From contig JAUCBN010000006.1 of the NCBI GenBank assembly GCA_035048815.1, forward strand, positions 22,831,001 through 22,895,000: 64,000 nucleotides of DNA, read 5' to 3'. Below, piece after piece: positions 14,201-26,528 of the stretch. The position numbers were made by a program, and so were the translations under genes. The first letter of the stretch is position 1; every line of letters starts with the position of its first letter. Below the pieces are notes generated by a model. That model was not told the origin of the DNA, did not search any database, and saw only the letters and a program-made list of their open reading frames with translations. The DNA comes from Abelmoschus esculentus. Lineage: Eukaryota > Streptophyta > Magnoliopsida > Malvales > Malvaceae.

Positions 14201-14675
14201 CTCTCTTCTTCATAAGTTAATCACCTGAAGTGTTGAAAATTTCTGGGTTTTGATTGTTAAATCGTGATCCACCTTTGTTTATTCTTTTATCCGCATGGAA
14301 CGGAGATCCATGGATGTTGCTTGAGCGTTTATTTATTAGCACTCGGTGCATCATTGTCGCCGGATAATTAATTTAGGAGAAAGTTCATATTCTTTTGAAT
14401 CTGACCCGGTTTTTGCTTTGCATCTTCAATGTTCGATGAATGACCTGACTGTGTATTGTTTGCAGTTTCATATGCTTTCCTTTTTTTTTTTCCTGAAAAA
14501 TTCCCATTCTTAGTGATTTTCTGCAGTGTGTTTTCCGTTGAGCTTTGGACTTGTTCATTTTTTTATAGTAAGAGAAAAGTTGGAATTGAAGAATCCACAA
14601 GTGTGGGGTGGCTGAGATATTGAAGAGTTATCCACTGGCGACTCTTCTATCGGAGAGCGACGCCGGGAAAGGGAA
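14201..14675 (+). promoter_or_regulatory. Probable 5' leader of the DnaJ gene
   Basis: The stretch is less AT-rich than its left flank and has T-rich tracts followed by possible acceptors (e.g. TTGTTTGCAG near 14457-14466). This is compatible with a leader intron. The base before the start codon fits a plant context (GGGAAATGGAG). The transcription start was not located. Confidence 0.35.
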
Positions 14676-17057
14676 ATGGAGTGCAATAAGGATGAGGCCA
14701 CTAGAGCTAAAGAGCTTGCTGAGAAGAAATTTATTGCAAAGGATATTAAGGGGGCAAAGAAATTTGCTTTGAAAGCACAGAATTTGTATCCTGGTCTCGA
14801 GGGTATCCCTCAAATGATATCAACTCTCGATGTTTATATTTCGGCGGAGAACAAAATCAATGGGGAAGCAGATTGGTATGCCATACTTGGTGCGAATCCA
14901 CAAGCTGATGATGAAGCAGTGAGGAAACAATATAGGAAGCTGGCTCTAATGCTGCACCCTGACAAAAATAAATCTATAGGAGCTGAAGGGGCGTTTAAAC
15001 TTATTTCGGAGGCTTGGAGTTTGTTGTCTGATAAGGCTAAGAGAGTAGCGTATGACAAGAGGAGGAGGGCGAAAGTAACACAAACGATTCCAGCACCTAG
15101 TGGGAGTTCAAAGGCATCCAAAGCGACAAACGGTTTTTACAATGCCTACAAAACAAGTACTTCAAGCGTGAAAACTTCCAAGAGTAGTAAACCTCATGGA
15201 GCTAAGTCGTCAACCCCTTCTGGTCGATCGTCAAACCATGCTGGTCAGTCATCAAACCCTGCGTCTTTTCATAAGCCAAAACCAAATACCTTTTGGACTA
15301 TCTGTCATCGATGCAAGATGCATTATGAGTATCTAAGAGTGTATCTTAATCATAACCTTTTGTGCCCCAACTGCCATGAGCCATTTTTGGCTTTAGAAAC
15401 TGCTCCGCCAACTACATCTACCCCGACCCCTTGGACATTTTCACAGCAGCGCAAGAACTCAAATAATCAAGCTGGTGACAAAAGCTCAAGTAATATGGGA
15501 AGAAACCATTCCTCTTATAATGCTTCAGGCTTTACTAGTCACGATTCATATAACCAAAGCAACTTCCAATGGGGACCTTTTTCTAGGACTGGTGGTACTT
15601 CTACTGCAGCTCAAGCTGCAAGTGTGGTTCAGCAGGCATATGAGAAAGTGAGGAGAGAGCGAGAGGAAGCACAGGCAGCAACCAAAAGAGAAGAGGCCAT
15701 GCGGAAAAAGCATCATGGCACTAAAAGAGCTGGTGCTTCTTCAAGCGGATACACTAATTCTGCAAAGAGAAGGAGAGGCATGGAAGATGGTAGTGCTGGT
15801 GCCCATGGAACTAATATTACCAATCAAATGGTTGCAGGAAATGTTGGTCCAGCTAATCTATCAGGATCCAAGCTATGCAGTTTTGAAACAGGGTGGATTA
15901 ATGGAACAAATAAGTACGATAATGCACGAGATATCTCCCAGGTAGAAATTCAAAGTATGCTGATAGATAAGGCTAAGAAAGAAATTCTAAAGAAACTGAA
16001 TGAATGCAATTCATCACCAGCAGCTAAGACTACGTCCAAAGATGTTAGAGGCAATGCAAATGCAAATGATAAACAGAACAAATCATTGCTAAACAATGAT
16101 GCACTGAATCAGAAAAAGGATGAGGGTTTTGTTGATGAAATCAATGGGGATCGTTTTCCCATGCCTTTTCCTGGCAGTTCTGGTGTTGGTTTAGATACAG
16201 ACACATTGGAAGCAATGTCCATAAAAGTCCCGGATCCAGATTTTCATGATTTTGACAAGGATCGAACCGAAAGATCTTTTGAAGATAACCAGGTATGGGC
16301 AGCGTATGATGACGATGATGGGATGCCTCGATATTATGCTATGATCCAAAGTGTTATTTCCCAGGATCCATTCAAAATTAGGATCAGCTGGCTCAATTCA
16401 AAAACTAACAGTGAATTCAGTCCGCTTGACTGGGTAAGTTCTGGTTTCTCAAAAACTTGTGGGGAGTTTAGAATAGGTAGGCATGAGATTAACAGCTCAC
16501 TTAATTCTTTTTCACACAAAGTTAGGTGGACTAAGGGGATGCAAGGAACCATTTGTATATATCCAAGAAAGGGTGATGTTTGGGCTATGTATAGGCACTG
16601 GTCACCTGACTGGAATGAATTAACAACCAATGATGTAATACACAAGTATGATATGGTAGAAGTACTCAATGACTACAATGAAGAACTAGGTGTCACAATT
16701 ACTCCACTTGTCAAAGTTGCTGGTTTCAGGACGATCTTTCACCGACATCTCGATCACAGAGAAATCAGGAGGATTCCAAGAGAAGAGATGTTTCGTTTCT
16801 CTCATCAAGTTCCATCATACTTGCTTACAGGTCAAGAAGCTCCCAATGCCCCAAAGGGTTGCAGGGAGCTAGATCCAGCTGCTACACCAGTTGAACTACT
16901 TCAGGTAATCATGGATGTCAAGGATGAAGAAATTCTGGAAAATGGTAACGCGATTAATGAAGAAACTGTTGTTGATATCGAAAAAGCTAATGATGAAGGG
17001 ATGGTGGTGAACTGTGAAAAAGCAAAGAAAGAAGACAGTGGTTCTGAACAAGGCTGA
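14676..17057 (+). CDS. J-domain protein with DUF3444 (plant type C DnaJ)
   Basis: A 793-residue protein in one uninterrupted exon. Residues about 66-130 form a J domain (DWYAILG, helix II KQYRKLALMLHPD with the HPD motif at 94-96) that would stimulate an Hsp70 ATPase. Around 207-242 is a zinc-ribbon-like segment with CHRC and CPNC pairs. The middle is low complexity, rich in Ser, Asn, Gly and charged coiled-coil-like stretches (KVRREREEAQAATKREEA). The last third holds the DUF3444 module (VWAAYDDDDGMPRYYAMIQ; GDVWAMYRHW), seen only in plants. The N-terminal helical region (AKELAEKKF, AKKFALKAQNLYP) is also typical of the family. The tail is acidic. Family members are often nuclear; the specific client is unknown. 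The start is the first ATG after an upstream region without an in-frame extension. Confidence 0.95.
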   Translation: MECNKDEATRAKELAEKKFIAKDIKGAKKFALKAQNLYPGLEGIPQMISTLDVYISAENKINGEADWYAILGANPQADDEAVRKQYRKLALMLHPDKNKSIGAEGAFKLISEAWSLLSDKAKRVAYDKRRRAKVTQTIPAPSGSSKASKATNGFYNAYKTSTSSVKTSKSSKPHGAKSSTPSGRSSNHAGQSSNPASFHKPKPNTFWTICHRCKMHYEYLRVYLNHNLLCPNCHEPFLALETAPPTTSTPTPWTFSQQRKNSNNQAGDKSSSNMGRNHSSYNASGFTSHDSYNQSNFQWGPFSRTGGTSTAAQAASVVQQAYEKVRREREEAQAATKREEAMRKKHHGTKRAGASSSGYTNSAKRRRGMEDGSAGAHGTNITNQMVAGNVGPANLSGSKLCSFETGWINGTNKYDNARDISQVEIQSMLIDKAKKEILKKLNECNSSPAAKTTSKDVRGNANANDKQNKSLLNNDALNQKKDEGFVDEINGDRFPMPFPGSSGVGLDTDTLEAMSIKVPDPDFHDFDKDRTERSFEDNQVWAAYDDDDGMPRYYAMIQSVISQDPFKIRISWLNSKTNSEFSPLDWVSSGFSKTCGEFRIGRHEINSSLNSFSHKVRWTKGMQGTICIYPRKGDVWAMYRHWSPDWNELTTNDVIHKYDMVEVLNDYNEELGVTITPLVKVAGFRTIFHRHLDHREIRRIPREEMFRFSHQVPSYLLTGQEAPNAPKGCRELDPAATPVELLQVIMDVKDEEILENGNAINEETVVDIEKANDEGMVVNCEKAKKEDSGSEQG

Positions 17058-18650
17058 TTAATTGAGTTCAAAGGTAACTGGTTTGATATGGACATATCAT
17101 ATGGACTTTCGGTATTATCGGGTAGAATGAATGCCACGATTGCTCGTCGAATGTATACTACGTGGGGCTTTTACCTTCCGATGATCTACAGGTTGATGAA
17201 ATTCAACGAGTAGATGTGCATGGTTTTGGGGGGTTCCTGCTGTTCATCGTGAAATCTCATTTCGATGCTGGTTCTGCTCAATGGAACTTCTTTGTGTTTC
17301 AGAAGCAACAAGCTACAGATACTTTTGGACGCCATTTCATTCTTGAGACCCTTGTCTCTGTCAGAACTCACTGCTACTGTTTCAATTCTAGTGTTTTTCT
17401 TCTTGCTCAGTTCTCTCCAACTCCAGCATTTTATAGTCAGGGATTCGTGGTTTTTTTGTACTTGGCTGTCGAGTTGTACCGTTGACTCTGATTGAAGGTT
17501 AAATAACAGTGCGGATTGTGAGTTTGACATTTTTAATTCAGTTTTTCTCCCCATAATTAATCTTTAATTCAAATTAATGCTTTAAACTATGCATGGGAAT
17601 CGTTAGGTTGAAATACCTGTGCCTCAAGTAGGGGTGTTCGGTTGATTAATTGGATTAACCGATTGAATCGAATTAGATAAATATTATTAAAAAAAAATAA
17701 TCTTTTAATCGTTAATTAAATCAAACTTAAGAAAAATAACTGAATTGAATTTAATTTGATTAATTATTTAATTAATTAAAATAACGTTGGAACATTTAAA
17801 TTTTTGATTAATAGATGTATTCATTTTAATTCTATCAAATTTAAAACGATTTAATAAATCTTACTCCTCAAATTTAAAAAAATAATCAATTTAATCATTT
17901 TTAGCATACTATCAAATCAATTTAATCATTTTTAGCATACTATCAAATCATACAAGCCTAACATGTTAAAACAATAATAGGATAATTATGTCTATCATAA
18001 AACAAGTTACTATTAAACTTTTTCATATCAGGAGAGTGATATAATATTTAGAGGAGAATAACAAACCATACAACAAAAATATAATGAATAAATTGATAAG
18101 ACTTTTTAATTGTATATGGTTAAATTTATTAAATTATTTTAAATTAAGATTAAATTGATAAAATTTGTAAGATTTATATCAATTTTAGAAAAGATGTTCA
18201 ATTTAAATATCAAATTGGGATAAAAAATCTTTGGTGCCAACTTGAAAAAAGTGTTTACCTTAGATGTAAGCTTGAGAGTAAAAATTCTTTAAGTATCAAT
18301 TTGAAAAAAAATTAATTCAGATATTAAATAAATATATACATATATATATATGCGCCATTTAGTATATATATGTGTTTTAGGATTCATCGATTATACATTA
18401 CATATATCGAATATAATTTTAATTTTTGTTTTTAATTTTTGATATCAATGTATCAAATATAAATCTATTTTTGTTGAAGGGTAAGTACCAAGATGTTGAG
18501 AATTTCACATGGACTGAAATATGAAACAACAAACTCCAACCAAAAAAAAAATAAAAATAAAAATAAAATCAAACTGCAATATTCTTACATTCTACTTGTT
18601 TCTTTCTTACTTGTAATCCCATGCACGGTTCATGATTCCCAATTTATTTC
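17058..18650. other. Intergenic region between the DnaJ and ACOS5 genes
   Basis: The first 450-500 bases probably contain the DnaJ 3' untranslated region; open frames at 17162-17554 on both strands look like chance. From 17629 a segment begins TAGGGGTGTTCGG, the typical left end of a small plant DNA transposon, but no matching right end was found. A 31-bp tandem duplication is at 17884-17945. The rest is AT-rich without a gene. Confidence 0.5.
17884..17945 (+). repeat. 31-bp tandem duplication (2 copies)
   Basis: Two perfect adjacent copies of a 31-base unit that includes TTTTTAGCATACTATCAAA. No differences are seen over the unit, so it is probably recent. Confidence 0.9.
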
Positions 18651-18654
18651 TACA

Positions 18655-18663
18655 TTTATAAAG
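18655..18663 (+). promoter_or_regulatory. TATA box of the ACOS5-like gene
   Basis: TTTATAAAG lies 56-64 bases before the start codon, followed by a pyrimidine-rich segment. This predicts transcription starting near 18690 and a short leader of about 30 bases. Confidence 0.5.
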
Positions 18664-18718
18664 CCATGGCCAGGCCACTAATCTTTCAATTCATTCCCTG
18701 CAATTCCTTGTATCAACT

Positions 18719-20785
18719 ATGGAAACTCCAACATCAACTCAGATAAAACATTCCGAAGATGTCGATGAACATGTTTTCCTTAGCAAATACCCGCCGGTTT
18801 CGGTGCCGGATGACTTGACATTGCCGGAATTTGTTCTACAGGATGCTGAGTTATATGCCGACAACGTGGCGTTTGTGGAAGCGGTGTCCGGGAAATCATA
18901 TACGTATGGTGAAGTCGTTCGGGACACTAGGCGATTCGCAAAGGCCTTGAGTTCGCTTGGCCTTAGGAAAGGCCATGTGGTTCTGGTGTTACTACCAAAT
19001 GTTGCAGAGTATGGCATTGTTGCTCTTGGAATCATGGCTGCCGGAGGTGTTTTCTCGGGTGCGAACCCGGCGTCGCACCCATCCGAAATAATGAAACAAG
19101 CCAATTCTGCAAATGCTAAGTTGATTGTAACGAATGGTCCGAGCTATGAAAAGGTACATTAAATTGCCTCCAGGCTCCTTAAAAGCTATGAAATCTTACA
19201 ATGACAAACATTATATTGTACTTGGAAATTGGAATTACAGGTGAAAGATCTGGAGCAACCTGTCATTGTGCTAGGTGACGAGCGCATTGAAGGCGTCACG
19301 AAATGGGACGAGCTGCTGGAAGCCGGTGATCGTGCCGGTGCAGGCACTCGGTTTACTAAGGAAGAAGTTCTCCAGAGTGATCTATGTGCCCTTCCATTCT
19401 CATCAGGCACCACAGGGATTTCAAAGGGTGTTATGCTAACCCATAGGAACTTAGTGGCTAACCTATGCTCAACTCTCTTCAGTGTCGGATCAGAAATGTT
19501 GGGTGAAGTCACCACATTAGGCCTGATTCCGTTCTTCCACATTTACGGCATCGCCGGAATTTGTTGCGCCACGCTCAGGAACAAAGGGAAAGTGGTGGTC
19601 ATGAATAGGTTCGATCTCCGGACGTTCCTCAACGCATTGATCACACATGAGGTTACTTTCGCCCCCATCGTGCCACCGATAATTCTTGCCCTGGTTAAGA
19701 ACCCCATAGTCGATGAATTCGATCTCAGTAAGCTCAAACTCAGGGCTGTAATGACTGCAGCAGCACCATTAGCCCCCGAGCTTCTAGCTTCGTTCGAAAA
19801 CAAGTTCCCCGGTGTTCAAGTCCAAGAGGTGAGAGCAATGACCCCTTTGAGTCACTTGAAATTTCAGATACACTTGTACATCTGTTTAATATTGTTTGCT
19901 ACTAGGCATATGGACTAACTGAGCATAGCTGCATCACACTCACCCATGGAGACCCCGGGAAAGGTCATCACACTGCAAAGAAAAACTCCGTTGGATTTAT
20001 CCTTCCTAACCTCAAGATCAAGTTCATCGATCCCGATACCGGTCGATCTCTTCCGGAGAATACCCCGGGTGAATTATGTGTCAGAAGCCAATGTGTAATG
20101 CAAGGTGCAATTTCCAGTCTATCATACAAGACATGTTCAATTGGCACTTAAATTTACTATTGTTTTCTGAACCTTACAGGTTACTATGAGAACAAGGAGG
20201 CGACTAATAGAACCATTGACAAGCACGGATGGCTACATACAGGTGACATTGCTTATATAGACGACGATGGCGATATTTTCGTTGTTGATCGAATCAAAGA
20301 GTTAATCAAGTACAAGGGTTTTCAAGTAAGCTCAAGATTTCAGCATTTTCCTACCCATTTTGGCATATGTTAGAGCACTTGAATTGGCTAAAATTTCAAG
20401 TCTGATACTTTCCCAGGTAGCTCCGGCTGAGCTAGAGGCCATCCTTCTTACTCATTCCTCGGTCGAAGATGCAGCCGTGGTGCCGTAAGTATAAGCTATG
20501 TTTCTCAACACTCATGTCCGAGACATACTCACACTCCATCATTGCAGGTTGCCTGATGAAGAAGCCGGGGAAATCCCGGCTGCATTCGTCGTGATGAATC
20601 CGAATGCGAAAGAAAACGAAATGGACATCATGGACTATGTTGCTTCCAATGTTGCACAGTACAAGAAAGTGAGGGTTGTTCAATTTGTGGACACCATACC
20701 AAAATCCCCATCTGGGAAGATCATGAGAAGGCTTTTGAAAGACAAGACGGTGGAACATTTAGGAAAAAACACTTCCAATGCCTAA
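18719..20785 (+). CDS. ACOS5: Fatty acyl-CoA synthetase of the 4CL-like clade, ACOS5 type
   Basis: Six exons: 18719-19153, 19241-19828, 19906-20104, 20180-20325, 20417-20484 and 20548-20785. All introns are short and GT-AG, giving 557 residues. It belongs to the adenylate-forming enzymes: the ATP-binding box PFSSGTTGISKGVMLTHRN is in exon 2, AYGLTEHSC at the start of exon 3, GELCVRSQ in exon 3, the hinge YIDDDGDIFVVDRIKELIKY in exon 4, and the catalytic lysine motif PKSPSGKIMRR near the end. The sequence matches, from memory, Arabidopsis ACOS5 (At1g62940) over its whole length, beyond ordinary 4-coumarate:CoA ligases. ACOS5 activates hydroxylated fatty acids in tapetum cells for sporopollenin (pollen wall) synthesis. 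Expression in anther tapetum is therefore inferred. No breaks or missing motifs are seen. Confidence 0.95.
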
Positions 20786-21918
20786 ATAAAACTAAAACAA
20801 TATGTAAGAACTTCCTAGTTACTTAAAGTTGTCACATTGTTATGTTAAGAAAACAAAATGCTTGGAGTTTCCAAATATAATAGCAAATTATATTATTATT
20901 ATTGTTGTTGTTTTTGGTTTGACAAAATCTTAATACTCGATGATTGATTTGGTTTTATTTGATTCTAACTCTTATAATTTTATTTAAATTTAGTGTTGAA
21001 ATAGATGTTTAAATTATATTTGTACATTATTTTTGTGTTTAAACTATTTTTAGCTCTAAATATATATATATAAAGTTTTAATTTTAATATTTTAAGTGCC
21101 TAACCATTAAATATTATTATTTTTATTAAAAATATATTATTATTATTTTAATTAAATTTATTTTTCAACTTAATTTTTTTTAAATAACAATTTTAAATCT
21201 TTAAAAAACAGATTCAAATCTCTGACCTAAAATCTCTAAATTGTCATCAATATCTCTATTTATTGTTTTATCAAAGATCGTCACTATTGTCATCGGACTA
21301 CCACAATTATTTTTCTCAATCACACATAATCAATAATTGGTGGTAGGTGTGTCGATCGACTTTCTAGCATCAAAATGATGAAAAGAATGTTGTCAATACA
21401 TTTAACGTCGGTTATTGATGATAGGTGATAGGAAAAATAATTGTTATAGTTTGACAACGATAATGGTAGTCTCTGAAGAGGCAATAAACGATGACATTAA
21501 CAATAATTTAAAGATTTAGAGTTTTAAGTTAGAGATTTAAAATAATTTTATAAAGACTTAAACCGATAATTATTTATAAAAGAATAAATTTTGAATTTTA
21601 ATTGAAAATTAAAACATGTTAATTGTTATATTTTAATTAACTAACGTTTTCTTTATCCATCGATACTTAAAATAATTAAATTTTAAATATTTGTTTAAAA
21701 TTAATAATTTAAATATCAAAAGTGATTTATAGATATAGTTTGAGAGAAAGGATATTAAGTCTATTATTAATAATTAAATAATTCGTTTTATTTTTAATTT
21801 AGAAAATATTATCGGTTTTTATTTTTCAACCAAATGAATTAGTCTTTTCCGCTTGGAAGAATGGGAACGAAAGTGAAGAAAATTCCAATGTTGAAGTCTT
21901 AGAGGAGACGCGTTGCTT
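20786..21918. other. AT-rich intergenic region
   Basis: Contains the ACOS5 3' end and the DUF579 gene promoter. No gene, RNA gene or clear mobile element was found. Confidence 0.6.
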
Positions 21919-21919
21919 C

Positions 21920-21926
21920 TTTATAT
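21920..21926 (+). promoter_or_regulatory. Possible TATA box of the DUF579 gene
   Basis: TTTATATC about 55-60 bases upstream of the start codon, at the position expected for a short leader. Confidence 0.4.
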
Positions 21927-21979
21927 CTCCACTTCGTGTTAACAAAAGTAAGCCGGCGACCAGAATATCTTAGACAAAA

Positions 21980-22849
21980 ATGAAAAGAGAAGAGACAGGC
22001 AAGAATCGGAATTTACTCGCCGATAAAAGATGGACCATCCCTATTGTCGTCGCTGCCTTCATCGCCGGCTCCATAGTTATCGCCAGCTTCGTAAAGACCG
22101 ACGATTACTCCATCCTTTGTTCGATCGGGAATACCAGATCCATGGCCGTTGACAAATACTCGGCCACGCCGATCCAACTCCAAGCCATCATCCACTACGC
22201 CACTTCACAGATCGTCCCACAGCAGAACTTCCAAGAGATCTCCGTAACTTTTGACGTGCTCAAGAAACGATCTCCTTGTAATTTCCTCGTCTTTGGGCTC
22301 GGCTACGACTCACTCATGTGGACTGCACTCAATCCCAACGGTAACACTATATTCTTGGAAGAGGATCAGAAATGGGTCCAGACTGTGCTCAAAGACGCGC
22401 CGAGTCTCCACGCGCATGCCGTGAAGTACCGTACGCAGCTCAAGGAAGCCGATGACCTGCTCGCTCATTACTGGTCGGAGCCGAGCTGTTACCCCTCGAA
22501 GGCTTACTTGCGCGGAAACGACAAGTGCAAGCTTGCCCTGACGGGGTTTCCCGATGAGTATTACGATACAGAGTGGGATCTTATAATGATCGATGCGCCA
22601 CGTGGATGGTTCCCGGAGGCTCCGGGGAGGATGGCGGCGATATTCTCCGCGGCAGTGATGGCAAGAAACAGGAAAGGATCTGGCGTAACTCATGTGTTCT
22701 TGCACGATATTAATCGGCGCGTGGAGAAGTTATTCGCCGAGGAGTTCTTATGCCGGAAGTATTTAGTGAAGAGCGTGGGAAGGCTTTGGCATTTCGAGAT
22801 CCCACCGGCTTCTAACATGAGCATCCCCGCCGATGATCGGTTTTGCTAA
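21980..22849 (+). CDS. AGM2: DUF579 sugar O-methyltransferase, arabinogalactan methyltransferase type
   Basis: An intronless 289-residue gene, much more GC-rich than its surroundings. It has a short cytosolic N-terminus and one membrane span at about residues 18-38 (IPIVVAAFIAGSIVIASFV), then a lumenal domain as in Golgi type II proteins. Family motifs: VPQQNFQEIS, SPCNFLVFGLGYDSLMW (SAM-binding loop), IFLEEDQKWV, WDLIMIDAPRGW, EAPGRMAAIFSAAVMARNR and HVFLHDINRRVE. DUF579 proteins include glucuronoxylan methyltransferases, IRX15 and the arabinogalactan-glucuronic-acid methyltransferases AGM1/AGM2. The TPIQLQAIIHYATS and PSKAYLRGNDKCKLALTG segments fit best, from memory, with AGM2 (At1g67330). 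A 4-O-methyl transfer from SAM to glucuronic acid on arabinogalactan proteins is therefore inferred; a xylan substrate is the main alternative. Confidence 0.88.
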   Translation: MKREETGKNRNLLADKRWTIPIVVAAFIAGSIVIASFVKTDDYSILCSIGNTRSMAVDKYSATPIQLQAIIHYATSQIVPQQNFQEISVTFDVLKKRSPCNFLVFGLGYDSLMWTALNPNGNTIFLEEDQKWVQTVLKDAPSLHAHAVKYRTQLKEADDLLAHYWSEPSCYPSKAYLRGNDKCKLALTGFPDEYYDTEWDLIMIDAPRGWFPEAPGRMAAIFSAAVMARNRKGSGVTHVFLHDINRRVEKLFAEEFLCRKYLVKSVGRLWHFEIPPASNMSIPADDRFC

Positions 22850-25800
22850 AGTGCGCCCTTTCCCATCTTTCTTTAATAAACATATTATATTAAAAATTAA
22901 TTTTTGAAAATCTTATTTTCCCCTTTTTCTTATCATTCGTACCACTGGTGCTAATTGGGGGAAATTATGAGAGTCATATGGACCGTCCGATTTGCTATGA
23001 TGAGATGTACTTTAAATTGTAGTTTTGATCCGGTAGACAGGTACCTAGGGTTGTCCAATATTACTGTATCATTTACTAAAATAAATACAGAATTGTCTCT
23101 CTTTTTCTATAGTTGGGACAGGTGGTGAAAATTGATTGGTTCTGGTGTTGCCACTTTCTAAAATGGTGTGCCAACTGCCAAGTGCGGCAACGTGAATCCT
23201 TTTTATTGCATACTTTCCAGTTTCCTCTGGTCTTCTTTCATTGGAATAGAAGCGTAGTTGAGTAAATGTTATAATTTTCGGATCTGATTTCAAAAATAAG
23301 TTTAATTATAAATGTTTAAATTATTATTTTTATATAAGAATAATTTATTTTTTATTAAAATTATTGTTTAATTTCTTAACTAGAAAATATATTTAATATT
23401 TATTTTTAATTTATTTTTTTAACTAAAAAGTACTATAAACTCCTATTAAAAATTTATGTTTTAAACTTAATTTTAAAATAGTATGGGAGAAAGTCATTTT
23501 CAATTTAGTAAATTATTATTTATATTCCTTTTAATAATATGACACGACGTTTTTACCTAAATAGGACAGTTCAAATTTTCTCACAAAATATTTTATACGA
23601 TAAATTATTCTTTAATCTATAATATTTGTTATAATAAAAAATAAAACCGAGAACATTGATTTTAGTATTTATCTATTTTTAAATTAAAGTATTAAAACAA
23701 TAAAAATAATTTTTATTTTAATATAAAATATTATTAAAAATTAAATTATAACCTATCCAACTTTATTTTTTATTTATAAAAATAGACATATAAGTCTTCA
23801 CTTTATTTTTACTCTAATAATAATTAATAAAATACGTTTCCTTTGTCATTGTCGTAGATAGCCTTGTATGATTCGCTTCTTCCTGTCCTGTGGTCTGTCT
23901 TTGACGTGGGGGGAAACGTGATTTTGTCTGTTCCCTTGCAGGCCAGGCCAGGCCCGGCCCGATGTGGATATCTGAAGGTCTATTTTTTGTTAGTTAAATC
24001 CAAATTAGAATAAAAATAAAATTCGATTGATCCATAATTAAAAAGGAAATGACAAATTAATTTTAAAATTAAATTGAAAACTCGATGAAAGAGAAGGCCG
24101 TAAGCTACCCTGTTGGTTATTCTTGATTGATTCTCAGGGACAAACCTATCATTTCGTTTTAGGGGTCAAAATAGGATTAAATTGAATTTTTTAAAACTGA
24201 AAAAGGATTATAGAGCAATTGGACCATTTGAATCAATAGGACGAAGGTCTCAACTTTTGTAAGAACAATAAAATGGTTACCAAGAAAGTAGTTAACTGAT
24301 AGAATTCCCTTTACCAAAATAAAGTTAAACCATTACACTTAAAAGAGAAAGAAATATTATACTAAATGACCTTAAATACTATTAAACTTTAAGTGTAGTA
24401 TCGATTATATAATTAAAGTAAAAATTATTATTATTTTAGCATTAAATTTTGGTTTAGGTTTTAATTATATAATTTGATCATTAAAATCAATGACATAGAG
24501 ATGTAAGATGACGTGAAGAGTCCAATAGTATAATTGAAATCTAAACTAAAATTCAATACTGAAATAATATTGATTTTTAGTTATTAGTATAATCAAATCC
24601 ATTTTTAACAATATTTAACCATTTAAAGATAATATTAAAAGATATCTCCTTAAAATTATGGTTAAAAATAAATCACGGAAAATTGTCTTAAGAACATGGA
24701 GTGTCTCGGCCGATATCTGAAATACAAAACATCAATTCAGTTTCTAGCAGTACTCGCAAAACACTCATCAACCGTATCAATTGGTCAGCAATGACATTCA
24801 ATTGGTTTAAATAAAGAAAATTAGGTTTCAAAATTTATGTCGTAATTTTCATCTAACACTAATAATAATGTTGGTGGCATGTGGTAATACAATGAGTGCC
24901 ACAAACATAATAAGGTGGTGAAAGAAACAACATGATCTATTTTGGGACCAAACAAATGGGAAAGAATCCGACACCACAACCCCACTTTTCTTGTAAGGTG
25001 GCAATTAAATTACAAACCCTACTTATAAATAAATGTATCGGGATTACTTTGTATTCTATAAATTTAACCTAATGATCTTCAAATCTTAACTAAATGACAT
25101 CGATAAAAAAATTGGATCAATCTCTAATTAAATTGCGATTTCATATATATTTTGAAGTCACCGACTTATATTATTCTAATTACAAATATAACTGAATGAC
25201 TATCACAATCGTTAAAAAAATATCGTGCTGTGATCTTTATTTAAACCCTAGTTATAACTTATAAGGGATCCACTTGTTTTTGCTTCTTGACGCCGCAACT
25301 TAGGGTTTGTAAAAGGACTTAGGTATAAAGAAAAAGACATGAATCTGGTTGACCGCACACACTTTCTTGTCCTAGATTTTGCATGTTGCCATGACTTTGG
25401 AGAGGCTGCTGGCCTGATCAATCCTTTTGTTGTAATCCTGAAGCTGACATAATTATTGTTTGCAACAAATGATCTTCATAAGATATAATTACAGGCACTA
25501 ATAGACAGCACATGCTTGCATGAAAAAAGAACAGACAAAAGGTGGGGGAATCCGAAGCTGGTTTTTCAAGTCAAAAAAAGGCATGGAAACCATGTTCTTG
25601 GTTGTAATAGATTTTCCCAATTCTAATCAGACATGCTTTGATGTTGCTGGTAGACCTTAAACAAAACATTATGGGATTTATAACTATTTTAAGATCAAGT
25701 GGTCTTAACTTAAATGTTTGAATAACCACCGTTTTGCTTCCTTAAAAAGGTCTAAAACATTCACATAATGTTCCGGGAGGAAGTCTACCAAACATTGTAT

Positions 25801-26505
25801 TATTAGATTTTGGATTCGGTCGGGAATGAAACCAAGATTTTGAGTTGAGGGGGTAAAACATAAATATTTAAATATAAGGGTGGTAAATTTAAGGATATGA
25901 ATAATTAAGACAATGTATAAAATATTAGTTAATCAAAGCCTAATTTTAAATATCATTTAAATATAATAAAAATATAAACCGATATTATTGGTAAAAAAAA
26001 TCTAGTGTTTTTGTCCTATACAAGTGTGTCCAATGAAAAATGATCCCAATCTCTTGTGTGAGTGGTCTAGTAAGGACCAGGAAATTGCTATCCAAAGGGA
26101 AATCTTTGCTTTGGGGGGAACGAGGCAATCAAGTTGATATGGATTATGGAAGGAGACATTGGCTAGAGAATCAAAGGATGTGGGCTTGTGCTTCATCTTC
26201 AAAAAGAAAATAACAGATAAGAAGGAAGGTGTGGCATCCATTAAAATTAATCAACTTTAAGCAATTAATAAATAAATAACAAGATTATACAGACATAACT
26301 CGATAAATGTCCAAATAAAAAAATAAATGATATTTATTTTAAGAGATATAAATTTAAATTTTAATGAATGGATATAATAATAAAAGAATTAACGGGTGTT
26401 TTTCGGTATAGACTTAAATTCGGAGTAGCGTCTTCGAATTTTCGTACCAAATTTCAAGTCGTCAAAAATGAGGTGATTGGTACTTACGGAGAATGCCACC
26501 GCTGA

Positions 26506-26528
26506 CCCCCCCCCCCCCCCCCCCCCCC
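26506..26528. repeat. Homopolymer run of 23 C
   Basis: An uninterrupted cytosine run in AT-rich intergenic DNA. The minus strand is poly-G and could form a G-quadruplex. The length is likely unstable between individuals and prone to sequencing error. Confidence 0.9.

Noticed and set aside
14834..15121. 95-codon minus frame inside the DnaJ gene
   Set aside because: Antisense shadow of the J-domain coding sequence; no family match.
17186..17554. 122-codon minus frame and a 107-codon plus frame downstream of the DnaJ gene
   Set aside because: They overlap each other in the likely 3' untranslated region and resemble no protein.
22310..22705. 131-codon minus frame inside the DUF579 gene
   Set aside because: Antisense of a GC-rich conserved coding region.
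25815..25840. GGAATGAA word resembling part of a miR166 hairpin arm
   Set aside because: Only a partial match and no complementary arm nearby.
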